Under the pieces are notes generated by a model. That model had not been told where the DNA came from and did no database searches. It worked only from the letters and a program-made list of their open reading frames with translations. The position numbers were made by a program, and so were the translations under genes. Positions 57,201-63,931 of a stretch of 64,000 nt of DNA are shown here, piece by piece. This stretch comes from a virus, in IMG/VR virus record IMGVR_UViG_3300027797_000019, positions 33,024 through 97,023 of that record. One strand, written 5' to 3'. Position 1 is the stretch's first letter. Each line of letters begins with the position of its first letter.

Positions 57201-58639
57201 ATGGATATTCTGGAGGAGATGTTCCTTGGATGTGTGCTCTTCATTTTTTAAGAAATAGCGAACCAAGAATGGCTATATCTGCTCAAAGATTTGATTCAAG
57301 CGGTTATGGTTCATACTATGAAGTTATAACAGCATACAATATTGCTTCTCAAACCGTAGCTTCTGCAGGTAATGCAACAACAGCAGGTGGATTAGCAGTA
57401 CATGGTGGTAGAAACAATGAAGTAAACAAAATTGTAAGAACAGATGCCAATGGATATATACAAGCGGGATGGATTAACACAACTTCTGGAGCATTTTCAA
57501 GTGGTATAAATAAAATATATTGTTCTGATGATGACTATATGCGTTATCAAACTCCAGCAAACTTTATATCAAACTTAGGATTAATTACTACTGGTAATAT
57601 AGGTTCTCAGTCAGTAAACTATGCTAATAGTGCAGGTTCTGCAGGTTCTGTATCATGGGGTAATGTTAGTTCAAAGCCTGCTGGTTGGTTAAATACTGCA
57701 ACACTTGTAGAAGAGATTGCACCAAGTGCAAGTGCTTTCCCTAGTGGTTTCTATCAGTCTTACTTGGGTGCAGGTAATCCAACAGGAACATGGTTCAACT
57801 ATATTAACGTAAGACATAGTAATCCTGCAAACGGTCATGGATATCAGTTAGGAATGTCTTACTATGACAACATTCTATGGTTTAGAAGTTATCAAGGAGG
57901 TTTATCACCATCATTTCAATCATGGGCGTATGCTATTAGTAGTCAAAATATTGGATCACAGTCTGTAAGTTATGCAACTTCAGCAGGTTCTGCAACATCT
58001 GCAACTACAGCTAGTACATTATCAGGAAATGCAACTATTAATGGACTAAACTTTGGAGGTGTTTTTGCATTAACTGGATCAGGAGCTTCTACTAGTAATA
58101 GTACTGGTACTAGAATGAGTGAAAGTTATGGTGTACTTTGGAACTTTAGTAATTCTGCAACATGGCATCATCAAATAATAAATGGTTCTTCATTAGTTGG
58201 ATTTCAATCTTCTGGTGGGAACTATGGTGGGGGTAATTATTATGGAACAGGTGATGTTACTGCATATTATTCTGATGAAAGATTAAAAACTAAGATAACC
58301 ACTATTACAGATGCTATAGAAAAAATTAAATCTTTAGAAGGTTTTGTATACATAGAAAATGATTTAGCTAGAAGTTTAGGTTACACTAACGAAAAAGAAC
58401 AAGTTGGGGTATCTGCTCAAAAAATTCAAGCTGTATTACCGCAGGCTGTTTCTTTAGCACCATTTGATATGCAAGGTGTTCCAGAGACAGGAGAAATTAT
58501 ATCTAAAACTGGAGAAAACTATCTTACTGTAAAATATGATCGTATTGTACCTTTATTAATTGAAGGTATTAAAGAGCAGCAATTACAGATAGAAAAGATG
58601 AAAAAACAAATTGATGAACTTAAAGCTAAGCTTGTATAA
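51206..58639 (+). CDS. Giant tail fibre with C-terminal S74 intramolecular chaperone
   Basis: The 2477-residue protein is almost wholly beta-repeat. Six copies of an NIGSQSV(N/S)YA module, two of SMNISQFTNNSGYIT and several APIFYDS...YY modules recur. The C-terminal 120 residues are a canonical S74 chaperone: SDERLK (S2356, K2361), then EQVGVSAQKIQAVLPQAV, a TVKYDRIVPLLIEGIKEQQ helix and a final coiled coil (IEKMKKQIDELKAKL). Ser-Lys autocleavage after trimerisation is known for this family. It shares modules with the preceding fibre, so the two arose by duplication. Likely distal receptor-binding fibre. The stop is 2 bp from the next ATG. Confidence 0.85.
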   Translation: MANLRNTVVTGSLRLASHGAGMVRTDANGTISTAAMTAGDLPSHNHDDRYYTESEINSLLSAKQDTATAITTSNIGSQSVNYANSAGTSGQVSGVSVSSLQMQYLKNTLDPSTLPYTCDIYVDGDANTYYPVHFIWGDQDVWRRIVIKRGYGEEAPWDPIGTGSHHGGLLLDWEGNFGGWGGAEYSDRLRVFNESYTNVCADMYIYTHSMGYVFMLRGGHALYHIFSDQPIRGYHQTGTPDIAYNTSTLFYDHSNTSYRVYAPSPVTTVNSSRIDGLRTKKQSLFDNRYLRQGVDINGIGSITTTNSYATNFMAANAFYLNGQSYYLNSYNGGIYTNARFESASNIYMSGNLVATQAWVQAQGYRTTDSDNQTLSVSGSTLTISGGNSVTMPSGGISQGDADARYLRYTGAELTEGNYFYYRSNRGSYLGELNSASLQVYATGGNSAFMSFHRSGNYAVNFGLDADNVMRIGGWSASADRWVLDMSGNNTVAGSFRAPIFYDSADTTYYGDFAGTSWLRHLSVGDVNASNDGGWNARLNLTGSSHARLDVKSNSDGIITTMYSHTGQGVGRVGTSSNHPLAFMVNGGIAGYAYANYLQGVDSVRAPIFYDSQNTNYYVDPNSNSYLSRLHVADASSGVSMHVGLGSTHGVYTLDNDRKYLVVSGEYYPHMALVARSANNTNHGAVFSFVGTEGSSPRQWNLGIANQNPFIFSIGYNTTNDTNPHYGVGDGWSSNDANHARLSIDRSGNTKIRGMLYVNGTSGGISTGSAVIHAGNIGSQSVSYATTSGALTSMNISQFTNNSGYITSGDTTTGIFTTFLGNGTSNIGSGYTRVIRNENGLGGNPNYAPILHIAASDTMWQIAGPHAGQTNLVWRSGYAGAWDTPWWTILHTGNYTSFAPSLTGTGASGTWGISITGNANTATTAGALTSMNISQFTNNSGYITGSYVVANGTSAGDIDADWGQSFKTFDPVPSGTPPLASPNIRTINVGENYARRTQLAFNYSSDQAWFRRRQDSTWYTWREFIHSGNIGSQSVNYASSANYATSAGNSDTVDGYHESSFWRDGQNRVIGVLRFTGEGGDSGNGSLATSYGIYQQGGAWTHPYPDLCIGFHTGIKIGAHYSYQGTRFYNNSDWATEIFSVGNGDNHVRVQNNLYVYGNTYLGDGNGDEVHINDILRVGATDSGDAHIFFGEGGSAGSDYGAHLYWDSGYTFTWNTRNAGTDTRLFSYVTNDTTYLYWNRHHHLENKELNYVGQLHLNNGFALQQSGSYGYINNWLKLGTTGIFSDTNSAHIYPNTSTSYGSWRMDGSRGGWRGINFAGNVTLMMNDNETGFYRDGYGWQWRWENGTGYIYKNGQGGGTSAAILDSSNWTNYVTTLQGYSASALVTQSRGMHSGSDFPNGTLVRTSIDANGWAGNSFVMEVSGKSYGSGTPFKLVMEGYLYADTIINVSAMSYGSYFPGGLVVFRLDGKLCFWWARGSYWNSFEVHVRSADGESWNRVTSIGDSPDPGGDKRVGCTPTQVVHSGNIGSQSVNYASSAGNSAQLNGLSKIQLWNNSGQGHGTYQTFGAIPNFGVWFMQGSGAADTPQAGSQYYVQTQGLGNDYAYGTYGLMTAVARNHDRKYTYYRTQEGGSWGSWTKAAAGYADEAGTANAVAWTNVSGRPTALSQFTNDLTFTSSDTLQSVTNRGASTSAQVSFTKTDDHAISVGTIRGRAVGSQTGEFIQLYERVNIGGPSGWGASNTSAPSFGLSVYGGANIGYGNNASLFAYAYRGNGNVGGTGEASWHPAGIYSGGTQWFYGTTYRNNAATYDHGNLYFSGNYGYGIVGLYNASRYQAVFAMGDSYRLPIDGTTTGNLYGLAWSHPNAGGVASNLNSHGLLVMENGTFLAAISGSIRARDDVRAPALYDSGSRVAISRGEGRDYVNYSRYVYNNGAYSGSGWIEPSDLGVRYAASAGSASTARYLPTYYVGGQQTNPQVYFNNGVGFNVAMTGAWSVWSDTLWINGYSGGDVPWMCALHFLRNSEPRMAISAQRFDSSGYGSYYEVITAYNIASQTVASAGNATTAGGLAVHGGRNNEVNKIVRTDANGYIQAGWINTTSGAFSSGINKIYCSDDDYMRYQTPANFISNLGLITTGNIGSQSVNYANSAGSAGSVSWGNVSSKPAGWLNTATLVEEIAPSASAFPSGFYQSYLGAGNPTGTWFNYINVRHSNPANGHGYQLGMSYYDNILWFRSYQGGLSPSFQSWAYAISSQNIGSQSVSYATSAGSATSATTASTLSGNATINGLNFGGVFALTGSGASTSNSTGTRMSESYGVLWNFSNSATWHHQIINGSSLVGFQSSGGNYGGGNYYGTGDVTAYYSDERLKTKITTITDAIEKIKSLEGFVYIENDLARSLGYTNEKEQVGVSAQKIQAVLPQAVSLAPFDMQGVPETGEIISKTGENYLTVKYDRIVPLLIEGIKEQQLQIEKMKKQIDELKAKLV
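51424..57995 (+). repeat. Six recurrent NIGSQSV modules in the second giant fibre
   Basis: The coding module NIGSQSV(N/S)YA recurs near 51428, 53528, 54287, 55776, 57594 and 57948, usually followed by a Ser/Ala-rich segment. A related copy occurs in the first fibre near 47550. The intervals are irregular (about 0.4-2.1 kb), so this is a module used to link different beta blocks rather than a uniform tandem array. Confidence 0.6.
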
Positions 58640-58641
58640 AA

Positions 58642-59052
58642 ATGGCACTACCTAGTTCTAGTACAATAGCAATGTCGCAGATAAATACTGAACTTGGTCG
58701 TTCAGCATCTGCTACTATATCGCTTGATACTGCTGAAAATGGGGGTTATGGTGCTATTAATCAAAATAGTTCTTCAAGACCAAATGCATCAAATCCAGCA
58801 GCTATGAGTGAGTGGTATGGTTACAATCACAGTGCAAGTGGTGGTGGTGAGCCTCAGAACTGTTTCTCAGCAGTAGTTGCGCAAGAAGGATTTTGGGAGG
58901 CATTTACATGTGATGGTAGTCGTACTTCAGGTAACGGAGGCAGTGGCGACCCAATAAACTGCTGTATAAATTTCGATCAACCATATATAAATCTTGAGAT
59001 GATTGGTGGTGGTTGTCAAGGTGGATGTGGTCGGGGAAACATCGAATTTTAA
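58642..59052 (+). CDS. Small fibre-tip/adhesin-type protein
   Basis: This 136-residue protein begins MALPSSSTIAMSQINTELGRSASATISLDTAENGGYG, then NPAAMSEWYGYNHSA. I recall the same N-terminal pattern in short tail proteins of Bacteroidota phages. The C-terminal part is Gly/Cys-rich (CFSAVV, then CCINFD, then CQGGCGRG). It is separated by 2 bp from the giant fibre, so probably co-translated. A small fibre tip or decoration protein is inferred. Confidence 0.65.
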   Translation: MALPSSSTIAMSQINTELGRSASATISLDTAENGGYGAINQNSSSRPNASNPAAMSEWYGYNHSASGGGEPQNCFSAVVAQEGFWEAFTCDGSRTSGNGGSGDPINCCINFDQPYINLEMIGGGCQGGCGRGNIEF

Positions 59053-59064
59053 AAACTTTTAAAC

Positions 59065-59093
59065 TTGGAGAATTTATTAAAATTTTGTATATT
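59065..59093 (+). promoter_or_regulatory. Promoter: TTGGAGAA - N - GTATATT
   Basis: TTG (59065-59067) and TATATT (59088-59093) are separated by 20 bp, the same spacing as two other sites in this window. The sequence is close to the Bacteroidota sigma-A promoter (TTTG-N19-21-TAnnTTTG). The half-site TGTAGAACTT (59099-59108) follows. The gene start is at 59129, giving a short leader. Confidence 0.6.
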
Positions 59094-59128
59094 ATTAATG
59101 TAGAACTTACCTAAAAACTTATATAAAA

Positions 59129-59644
59129 ATGGCACTTAAAATTACAGCTCAAATCGGTACCGATCAGGGTATTACCAGCGAAGCGTATGTGCGTATTATG
59201 TCTTACCAGATTAACAAAATTGGTAACGCATACTTCAACATTCAGCTTTTAAAATCTGAGGAAGATGCTATAGAAGTATCTGCTTCAGGTCCTTTAGCTA
59301 TTGCGGGTCAAACAGCAAGAAATGCGCAAATTGGTGACAACTTGTTTGTTCCTATGACAAAAGTGATTACAGTAACTCAAACTGTAAAACGCAGTGTTCC
59401 TGAAGAACAACAAGTTACTGAGACAATCACTGTCCCTCCTGCAGAAGAAGGCGGAGAACCTACAACTCAGACAGTTACAAGAACTCAAACTGTGTTTGTA
59501 GAGAAAGATGTTGAAGAAAGCATCGAGAAAACTGTTCCCGATCTGTCAGCAGCTGAAGGAATTGATATTTTTGAATTTGGTTACTCTAAACTCAAAGAGA
59601 AACTTGTGGGTCTTTTTGGTGAAGAGAGCGTACTTGATTGCTAA
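59129..59644 (+). CDS. Conserved late phage protein, function unknown
   Basis: The 171-residue protein has an N-terminal beta-rich domain (ITSEAYVRIMSYQINKIGNAYFNIQLL), a repetitive Thr/Val/Gln-rich charged middle (VTQTVKRSVPEEQQVTETITV, then TQTVTRTQTVFVEK) and a C-terminal helix (GYSKLKEKLVGLFG). The heptad-like Thr/Val/Glu repeats suggest an extended fibrous segment, so it may be a virion-surface or fibre-associated protein. It has its own promoter and is followed 2 bp later by the 45-residue basic gene. Function not recognised. Confidence 0.55.
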   Translation: MALKITAQIGTDQGITSEAYVRIMSYQINKIGNAYFNIQLLKSEEDAIEVSASGPLAIAGQTARNAQIGDNLFVPMTKVITVTQTVKRSVPEEQQVTETITVPPAEEGGEPTTQTVTRTQTVFVEKDVEESIEKTVPDLSAAEGIDIFEFGYSKLKEKLVGLFGEESVLDC

Positions 59645-59646
59645 AA

Positions 59647-59784
59647 ATGGCAGCAAAGAAAGGATCAATAGGTTCTGTTAAAGCTGCTAAAGTGACTTTT
59701 GGAAAGCGCAAGCAAGGAAGTCATGCTAAAAGCTACAACAAGCACAACCGAAAAGAAAAAAATTATAGGGGTCAGGGTAGATAA
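59647..59784 (+). CDS. Small basic protein, 45 residues
   Basis: The ATG at 59647 follows the preceding stop by 2 bp. It encodes a 45-residue, very basic protein (start MAAKKGSIGSV, then GKRKQGSHAKSYNKHNRKEK, ending NYRGQGR). Similar short Lys/Arg/Asn-rich proteins with a YRGQGR-type end are, to my memory, common in Bacteroidota phages. DNA or RNA binding or a virion role is possible. The stop codon lies within the loop of the terminator hairpin that follows, which supports a real gene end. Confidence 0.6.
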   Translation: MAAKKGSIGSVKAAKVTFGKRKQGSHAKSYNKHNRKEKNYRGQGR

Positions 59785-59800
59785 TACCCTGATTCTTTGT
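59772..59800 (+). terminator. Rho-independent terminator after the small basic gene
   Basis: TCAGGGTA (59772-59779) pairs with TACCCTGA (59785-59792) around GATAA, followed by TTCTTTGTTT. It overlaps the stop codon of the 45-residue gene and precedes the next promoter, whose -33 TTTG is inside the T-rich tail. Confidence 0.75.
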
Positions 59801-59834
59801 TTAAATTGTAGAACTCTCGTATATTTGTAGAGTT
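59796..59834 (+). promoter_or_regulatory. Bacteroidota-type promoter with GTAGAAC repeats
   Basis: TTTG (59796-59799), 20-bp spacer and TATATTTG (59820-59827) match the Bacteroidota -33/-7 consensus TTTG...TAnnTTTG fully. TTGTAGAACTC (59806-59816) and TTTGTAGAGTT (59824-59834) are near-repeats within it, the same half-site as in the palindrome at 3640-3673. The gene start is at 59856. Confidence 0.7.
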
Positions 59835-59855
59835 AACAAATCTAAAAATACGTAT

Positions 59856-60275
59856 ATGGAAACAGTAAAAACCAGTCTAACTCTAGAAGAGATTATCTTC
59901 CTGGAAGCAGAAATTGGTGGCGTTGCTAATGAAACAGGGATTGTTTCTAAAGGATTGCTCCAACACAAGCTTTCAATTGCTACAAAGTATCACTTGAATA
60001 AACTCTTGACTTCTTTACAAGAAGACAAAAAGTATATTGGTGAACAGCGTAATGAACTAATTAAGTCTTTAGGAACGGAATCTGAAGAGGGATCTTTTGA
60101 GATCAAAAACGAAATTGATGGTGAATTAAATCCCAATATTATCGAATTCCGTAAACAATGGGATGAGCTTATGAAAACTCAGCGCGAAGTTGAACACATT
60201 AAGCTGAGCATTGACGAATTCAAAGATATTGAAACTGAATCGAACTTTTCAGTTCTTTTCAAGTTGTTAGGTTGA
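59856..60275 (+). CDS. Small coiled-coil-rich protein, function unknown
   Basis: The 139-residue, highly charged and mostly helical protein has an N-terminal SLTLEEIIFLEAEIGG segment, a helix-rich middle (LLTSLQEDKKYIGEQRNELIKSL) and an acidic linker. The C-terminal helix contains IIEFRKQWDELMKTQREVEH. It resembles in pattern small early or late phage proteins of unknown role. It has its own promoter and terminator, so it is a single-gene unit. I do not recognise a function. Confidence 0.55.
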   Translation: METVKTSLTLEEIIFLEAEIGGVANETGIVSKGLLQHKLSIATKYHLNKLLTSLQEDKKYIGEQRNELIKSLGTESEEGSFEIKNEIDGELNPNIIEFRKQWDELMKTQREVEHIKLSIDEFKDIETESNFSVLFKLLG

Positions 60276-60300
60276 TTCATGGTGATGTGTTAGTAAATGG

Positions 60301-60330
60301 AAAACCCCGGTGATGCTGCCGGGGTTTTTT
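60301..60330. terminator. Bidirectional rho-independent terminator between convergent genes
   Basis: AAAACCCCGG (60301-60310) pairs perfectly with CCGGGGTTTT (60319-60328) around an 8-nt loop, with T-runs on the right (+ strand) and A-runs on the left that serve the - strand. It separates the + strand coiled-coil gene (ends 60275) from the - strand gene (ends 60360). Confidence 0.88.
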
Positions 60331-60359
60331 ATTCCACTAATTCTAACAAAACATGAGCA

Positions 60360-60980
60360 TCAAAATACAGTAACAGCAAATTGCTGTGTCTCAGCAATTT
60401 CATCTCCGTCGAGTATGCGTTGACAATAATTAGCTAAGACAGATGTGACAATCTTGTGAGCATCAGACTTACTTATAAAGTATTGACAATATTTTAAGTA
60501 AGCGGGATTTGTCTCATTGATGTACAAGTCGGTTGCTTTCATTACAATATCCCAATTAAATTCAGGATATTCGCTAAAGAACCATACAAATCTTTGCATT
60601 ACATCACGACCATTACCACGATATCCACCACCTTTAGGGAATTTCTTTTGAAATTCTGAAATTTTTAGCGCCCATTCTTCTTTCTGAGAGGTATTTAGTG
60701 CCTGTTTTTTAAGTTTTGCGCTCAATATTCCTTCCATTTCTTCCACAAAAGCTAAACCTTTTGATGTTAGCTCAAATTTTCTAGCTTGAACAAAATTGTC
60801 TTCATCACGGATTTCAACCTGACGAATAAATTGGGCATCAACTAATTTGCTATACTCCGCCATATCTGGGAAATATGCTCTATAAGAAACGTTCTTATAG
60901 ATAGAATACAATACACACCATGAATTGGGTGTAATTCCTGATTTAAATAAATGATTGAATAACTTTTCTTGTAATATCAT
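60360..60980 (-). CDS. Winged-helix-like DNA-binding protein, role unknown
   Basis: The frame extends further upstream to 61040 but only through a TTG and then an ATG (61023-61025) that lie inside the terminator hairpin, so I choose the ATG at 60980 (MILQEKLFNHL, 206 residues). The N-terminal 80 residues end in FELTSKGLAFVEEME, a winged-helix-like wing and helix. The C-terminal part (KFPKGGGYRGNGRDVMQRF, then FFSEYPEFNWDIVMKATDLYI, then YLKYCQYFIS) matches a small domain I recall next to phage regulatory or replication genes. It is downstream of nrdA behind a terminator. A transcriptional or replication-regulator role is inferred, but the substrate is unknown. Confidence 0.6.
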   Translation of the reverse strand: MILQEKLFNHLFKSGITPNSWCVLYSIYKNVSYRAYFPDMAEYSKLVDAQFIRQVEIRDEDNFVQARKFELTSKGLAFVEEMEGILSAKLKKQALNTSQKEEWALKISEFQKKFPKGGGYRGNGRDVMQRFVWFFSEYPEFNWDIVMKATDLYINETNPAYLKYCQYFISKSDAHKIVTSVLANYCQRILDGDEIAETQQFAVTVF

Positions 60981-61007
60981 AGTTATAAATTGAATGCGTT
61001 TGGTTTT

Positions 61008-61041
61008 AAAAAAACTTGAGGTCATATATTGCGACCTCAAG
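61008..61041 (-). terminator. Terminator after nrdA (- strand)
   Basis: On the - strand CTTGAGGTC (61041-61033) pairs perfectly with GACCTCAAG (61023-61015) around a 9-nt loop and is followed by seven T (61014-61008). It lies 13 bp after the nrdA stop. The 5' extension of the downstream reading frame runs through this hairpin, so that extension is unlikely to be translated. Confidence 0.85.
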
Positions 61042-61053
61042 CTCTTTTAGAAA

Positions 61054-62700
61054 TTAACCTGCGCAAGACTCGCAGCTAAGAATATCTCTTGCAAACTCTT
61101 GTGCAGCATTTTGACCTAGTTGATAATATAAGGTCTTAATACCAAGCTCATGAGCTTTTAAAAGAATAGTGTTAATGTCCCGAGTAGGGGTTGCAGGATG
61201 AACCATAAGATTTAATGACTGACCCTGATCAATAAACTTTTGTCTCTGAGACGCCTGAATGATAATTTCCATCTGAGAGATTTCCATAAACGTCCTGAAA
61301 ACTAGTTTTTCTTCGTCTGAGAAAAAACTTAAATGTTGAACACTACCGGCTCTCTGTAAGATGGATTCCCATACATCCATTGTGTCTTTACCTTTCTCAC
61401 TTAGAAGCTCTTTTAAGTACGGATTTTTAACGGCGTGCTTGATTTTAGCTGTCTTTTTGATATAGTAATTAGATGTATAAGGTTCGATTGACTGCGACTG
61501 TTGTCCCATAATAAACGATGACGATGTATTTGGAGCTACTGCTGTCAGTGTTGCATGACGTCTACCATATCCTTTTAGAGCTTCGGGTTCACCATAAAGC
61601 TCAGCCATCTCTTTAGATGCAGCCCATGCTTGTTTCTGAATAGTCTGAAAAATTTGAGTATTCAAGAATTTTGCAGGAAGTGACTCAAATGCAATCATGT
61701 GACTTTGTAAATAAGAGTGGTAACCTGAAGCACCAATTCCTATAGCTCTGTGTCTTTCAGCAAAACGAATAGCTCTGGATACAAATGGTGTTTCTCTATA
61801 CCTGTCAATAAACTCCTGCAAAACAGCATCAGCTATATAAACAGCAATTCTCACAGCATCTGTATCTTTCCACTCATCAAACTTAACCAGGTTCATTCCA
61901 ACCAGGTCGCATACAAATGACTCTTCCTCTGTAGAAGGAAGAAGGATTTCTGTGCACATATTTGAAGAGTTGATTCGAGCGCCACTGTCTTTGTAAACGT
62001 CTACTGTGTTATTGTTTACATTATCTGTGTAGAAAATATAAGGGAATCCTGTACGATTTCTGGAGTCAATAACCATTGCCCAAAGCTCGCGTTTATCCAT
62101 ATCTCCTGCTTTCATGTCTTCCAACCATTTGTCAGAAACACAAACACCAAAGGGAAAACGCTGTAGTTTATGACCTTCAGCGTTAATACGTAAGAAATCT
62201 TTGACATCGCCGTGCGTAATATCCAGGTAAGCAGCAAACTCACCTCTGCGAACATTGTTCTGAGAAATTACATTTTTGGTAGTGTCAAACATTTGCATAA
62301 AATGTACAGCACCATAAGTCTCTCCGCCGGTAGAAATTTTGCTACCAGCGGGTCGAATTTCACCAAAGTATCCTGATGTACCACCCCCAATTTTACACAG
62401 CATACCTACTTCAGCATTTCCTCGTATAATAGATTCAATGCTATCACCAACATGTGTATTAAAGCAGGAAATACCAGAACCTCTTCCAGCTCCGACGTTG
62501 CTCCATACGGGTGACGGCAATACATAGTAACCGTTTTCTATATATTCTTTAACCTTGGATTCAATTTCTTTACTCTTATACGTGTCACCCACAAGTTTAG
62601 CAATTGCATCAATTCTATCAGATATAGTACTATCATTATGAAAATATCCTCTTCCCATAAACTCCTCACTTAAGGGAGTATACCAGTCCATTTTTGCCAT
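61054..62700 (-). CDS. nrdA: Class I ribonucleoside-diphosphate reductase, large (alpha) subunit
   Basis: The 548-residue enzyme reduces ribonucleoside diphosphates to deoxyribonucleotides with NrdB. Catalytic residues are all present: C79 (ISCFN) and C264 (VCDLVGMN) for the redox pair, NxCxE (N247, C249, E251) for the active-site radical Cys, the tyrosine pair Y525-Y526 (KTLYYQ) for radical transfer, and the C-terminal CESC (C543, C546) that shuttles electrons from thioredoxin or glutaredoxin. There is no N-terminal ATP-cone, so allosteric activity control through that domain is absent; the shorter length fits a phage or Bacteroidota form. It starts 1 bp after nrdB ends and is co-transcribed. 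Confidence 0.95.
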   Translation of the reverse strand: MAKMDWYTPLSEEFMGRGYFHNDSTISDRIDAIAKLVGDTYKSKEIESKVKEYIENGYYVLPSPVWSNVGAGRGSGISCFNTHVGDSIESIIRGNAEVGMLCKIGGGTSGYFGEIRPAGSKISTGGETYGAVHFMQMFDTTKNVISQNNVRRGEFAAYLDITHGDVKDFLRINAEGHKLQRFPFGVCVSDKWLEDMKAGDMDKRELWAMVIDSRNRTGFPYIFYTDNVNNNTVDVYKDSGARINSSNMCTEILLPSTEEESFVCDLVGMNLVKFDEWKDTDAVRIAVYIADAVLQEFIDRYRETPFVSRAIRFAERHRAIGIGASGYHSYLQSHMIAFESLPAKFLNTQIFQTIQKQAWAASKEMAELYGEPEALKGYGRRHATLTAVAPNTSSSFIMGQQSQSIEPYTSNYYIKKTAKIKHAVKNPYLKELLSEKGKDTMDVWESILQRAGSVQHLSFFSDEEKLVFRTFMEISQMEIIIQASQRQKFIDQGQSLNLMVHPATPTRDINTILLKAHELGIKTLYYQLGQNAAQEFARDILSCESCAG

Positions 62701-62701
62701 A

Positions 62702-63676
62702 TTAAAAGAGATCTTTACTTGTTATTGATTTTTGAAATTTGGTGTAGTTTGTTCCTTGTGTATTGAAAAAGTCATTACGAACATATCCGTAGATTGCCTC
62801 AACCATCCAATAGAGTTCAGACAATACTGTTTCGTTTATTTCGAATAATTCTTCCCCACCTATAGCGGTAAGAGAGTTATTGAAACGATTTTTGATAAAC
62901 TCTACAACAGCTTCTTTAGATACGGTGTCTATTTCCCCTTCTTCAAATATCCAGTCAATGATTTTTACCTCAGCATCAAAAGCTTTTTTACATGCTCGGT
63001 AAATTTTATCATAGAAATCTTGATCAAACCATTCAGGGTACTCTTTTTTAATAAGATTAATTACGTGCATACCCAATTGAGCATGGATAATTTCTTCTTT
63101 CATGGTGGCTTCAATGACTGTGTCCACTTCTTTAAGAAGATTTTTTTTCTCAATAAAGGATTTGACAATAGCAAATTGACTGAACAGAGATACGTTTTCA
63201 ATGAACATAGAGAATAACGCTAGATTAAGCGTATATACTTGTTTAGCATTATCACCACTGTTTTTTAAGTACTTTGTCAAGTAGTCAACCCTTCCTCCAA
63301 TAACGGGGTTTTGTAAGAGTAGGTCAAACTCACTGTTAAATCCTAGTACTTCTAGAAGCTTTGAATATGCTTCTGAATGGACCACTTCATTTTCAGCAAA
63401 CGTGATTCCTACTGCATTAAATTCTGGTTTAGGGATGTGCTCTCCTAGTTTAGCCCAGAAGGTCTTTACGCTAATCTCAATCTGAGAAATAGCTAGAAGA
63501 GTTCTTTTAATAGCTTCTTTTTCTGGAACAGAAAGCTTGTGTTTAAAATCATAGGCGTCGCTGTCAAAGTTAAATTCTTCAACATCCCAGCGACTGTGTT
63601 TAATTGCATCCCTGTACTTAATAATTTCAGGATACTCATACGGCTTAAAAGCGATACGCTTGTCAAAAATTCCCAT
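62702..63676 (-). CDS. nrdB: Class I ribonucleoside-diphosphate reductase, small (beta) subunit
   Basis: The 324-residue ferritin-like subunit holds the diiron/tyrosyl radical. Metal ligands are visible by comparison with the Escherichia coli protein: E67 (in the position of D84), E97 and H100 (ENEVVH), E160 (FIENV), and E195 and H198 (KEEIIH). Y104 (HSEAY) sits at the radical tyrosine position, so this is a tyrosyl-radical enzyme rather than a radical-free form. The C-terminal end SITSKDLF is the likely NrdA-docking tail. No ATP-cone is fused at the N-terminus. It is the first gene of the - strand operon. Confidence 0.95.
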   Translation of the reverse strand: MGIFDKRIAFKPYEYPEIIKYRDAIKHSRWDVEEFNFDSDAYDFKHKLSVPEKEAIKRTLLAISQIEISVKTFWAKLGEHIPKPEFNAVGITFAENEVVHSEAYSKLLEVLGFNSEFDLLLQNPVIGGRVDYLTKYLKNSGDNAKQVYTLNLALFSMFIENVSLFSQFAIVKSFIEKKNLLKEVDTVIEATMKEEIIHAQLGMHVINLIKKEYPEWFDQDFYDKIYRACKKAFDAEVKIIDWIFEEGEIDTVSKEAVVEFIKNRFNNSLTAIGGEELFEINETVLSELYWMVEAIYGYVRNDFFNTQGTNYTKFQKSITSKDLF

Positions 63677-63811
63677 ATTCTTAGAGTTTTGTTAGTTGCA
63701 TATAGAGACAAAAAGACCTCCCACGTCCCGTAAAACAGAAGGACATGAAGGGTCAATAAATAAATTGGAGTTACATATATAATTTACAAAGTTCTACAGG
63801 AAGTCTTGTTC

Positions 63812-63850
63812 GTTTGTGCATGAATTTTTTTGAATTTTTCATGCAGAAAC
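63812..63850. promoter_or_regulatory. Imperfect inverted repeat, possible operator or RNA hairpin
   Basis: GTTTGTGCATGAA (63812-63824) and TTCATGCAGAAAC (63838-63850) pair at 12 of 13 positions around a T-rich 13-nt loop. It lies between the divergent promoters, so an operator for either direction is plausible. Confidence 0.4.
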
Positions 63851-63931
63851 TACAAACACTTCTTTTACAGTACATTGAAATCATAGGGGTGAATTATTTT
63901 TTACTAAAGGTCTACAAAGTAAACGAATTTC

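Noticed and set aside
46217-58639. Diversity-generating retroelement variable region in the fibre genes
   Set aside because: Repeats are diverged modules, not a template/variable pair, and no reverse transcriptase or accessory gene is in the window.
60981-61040. TTG or ATG starts extending the - strand winged-helix-like gene to 61040 or 61025
   Set aside because: Both lie within a perfect terminator hairpin of the nrdA transcript; ATG at 60980 is downstream of it.
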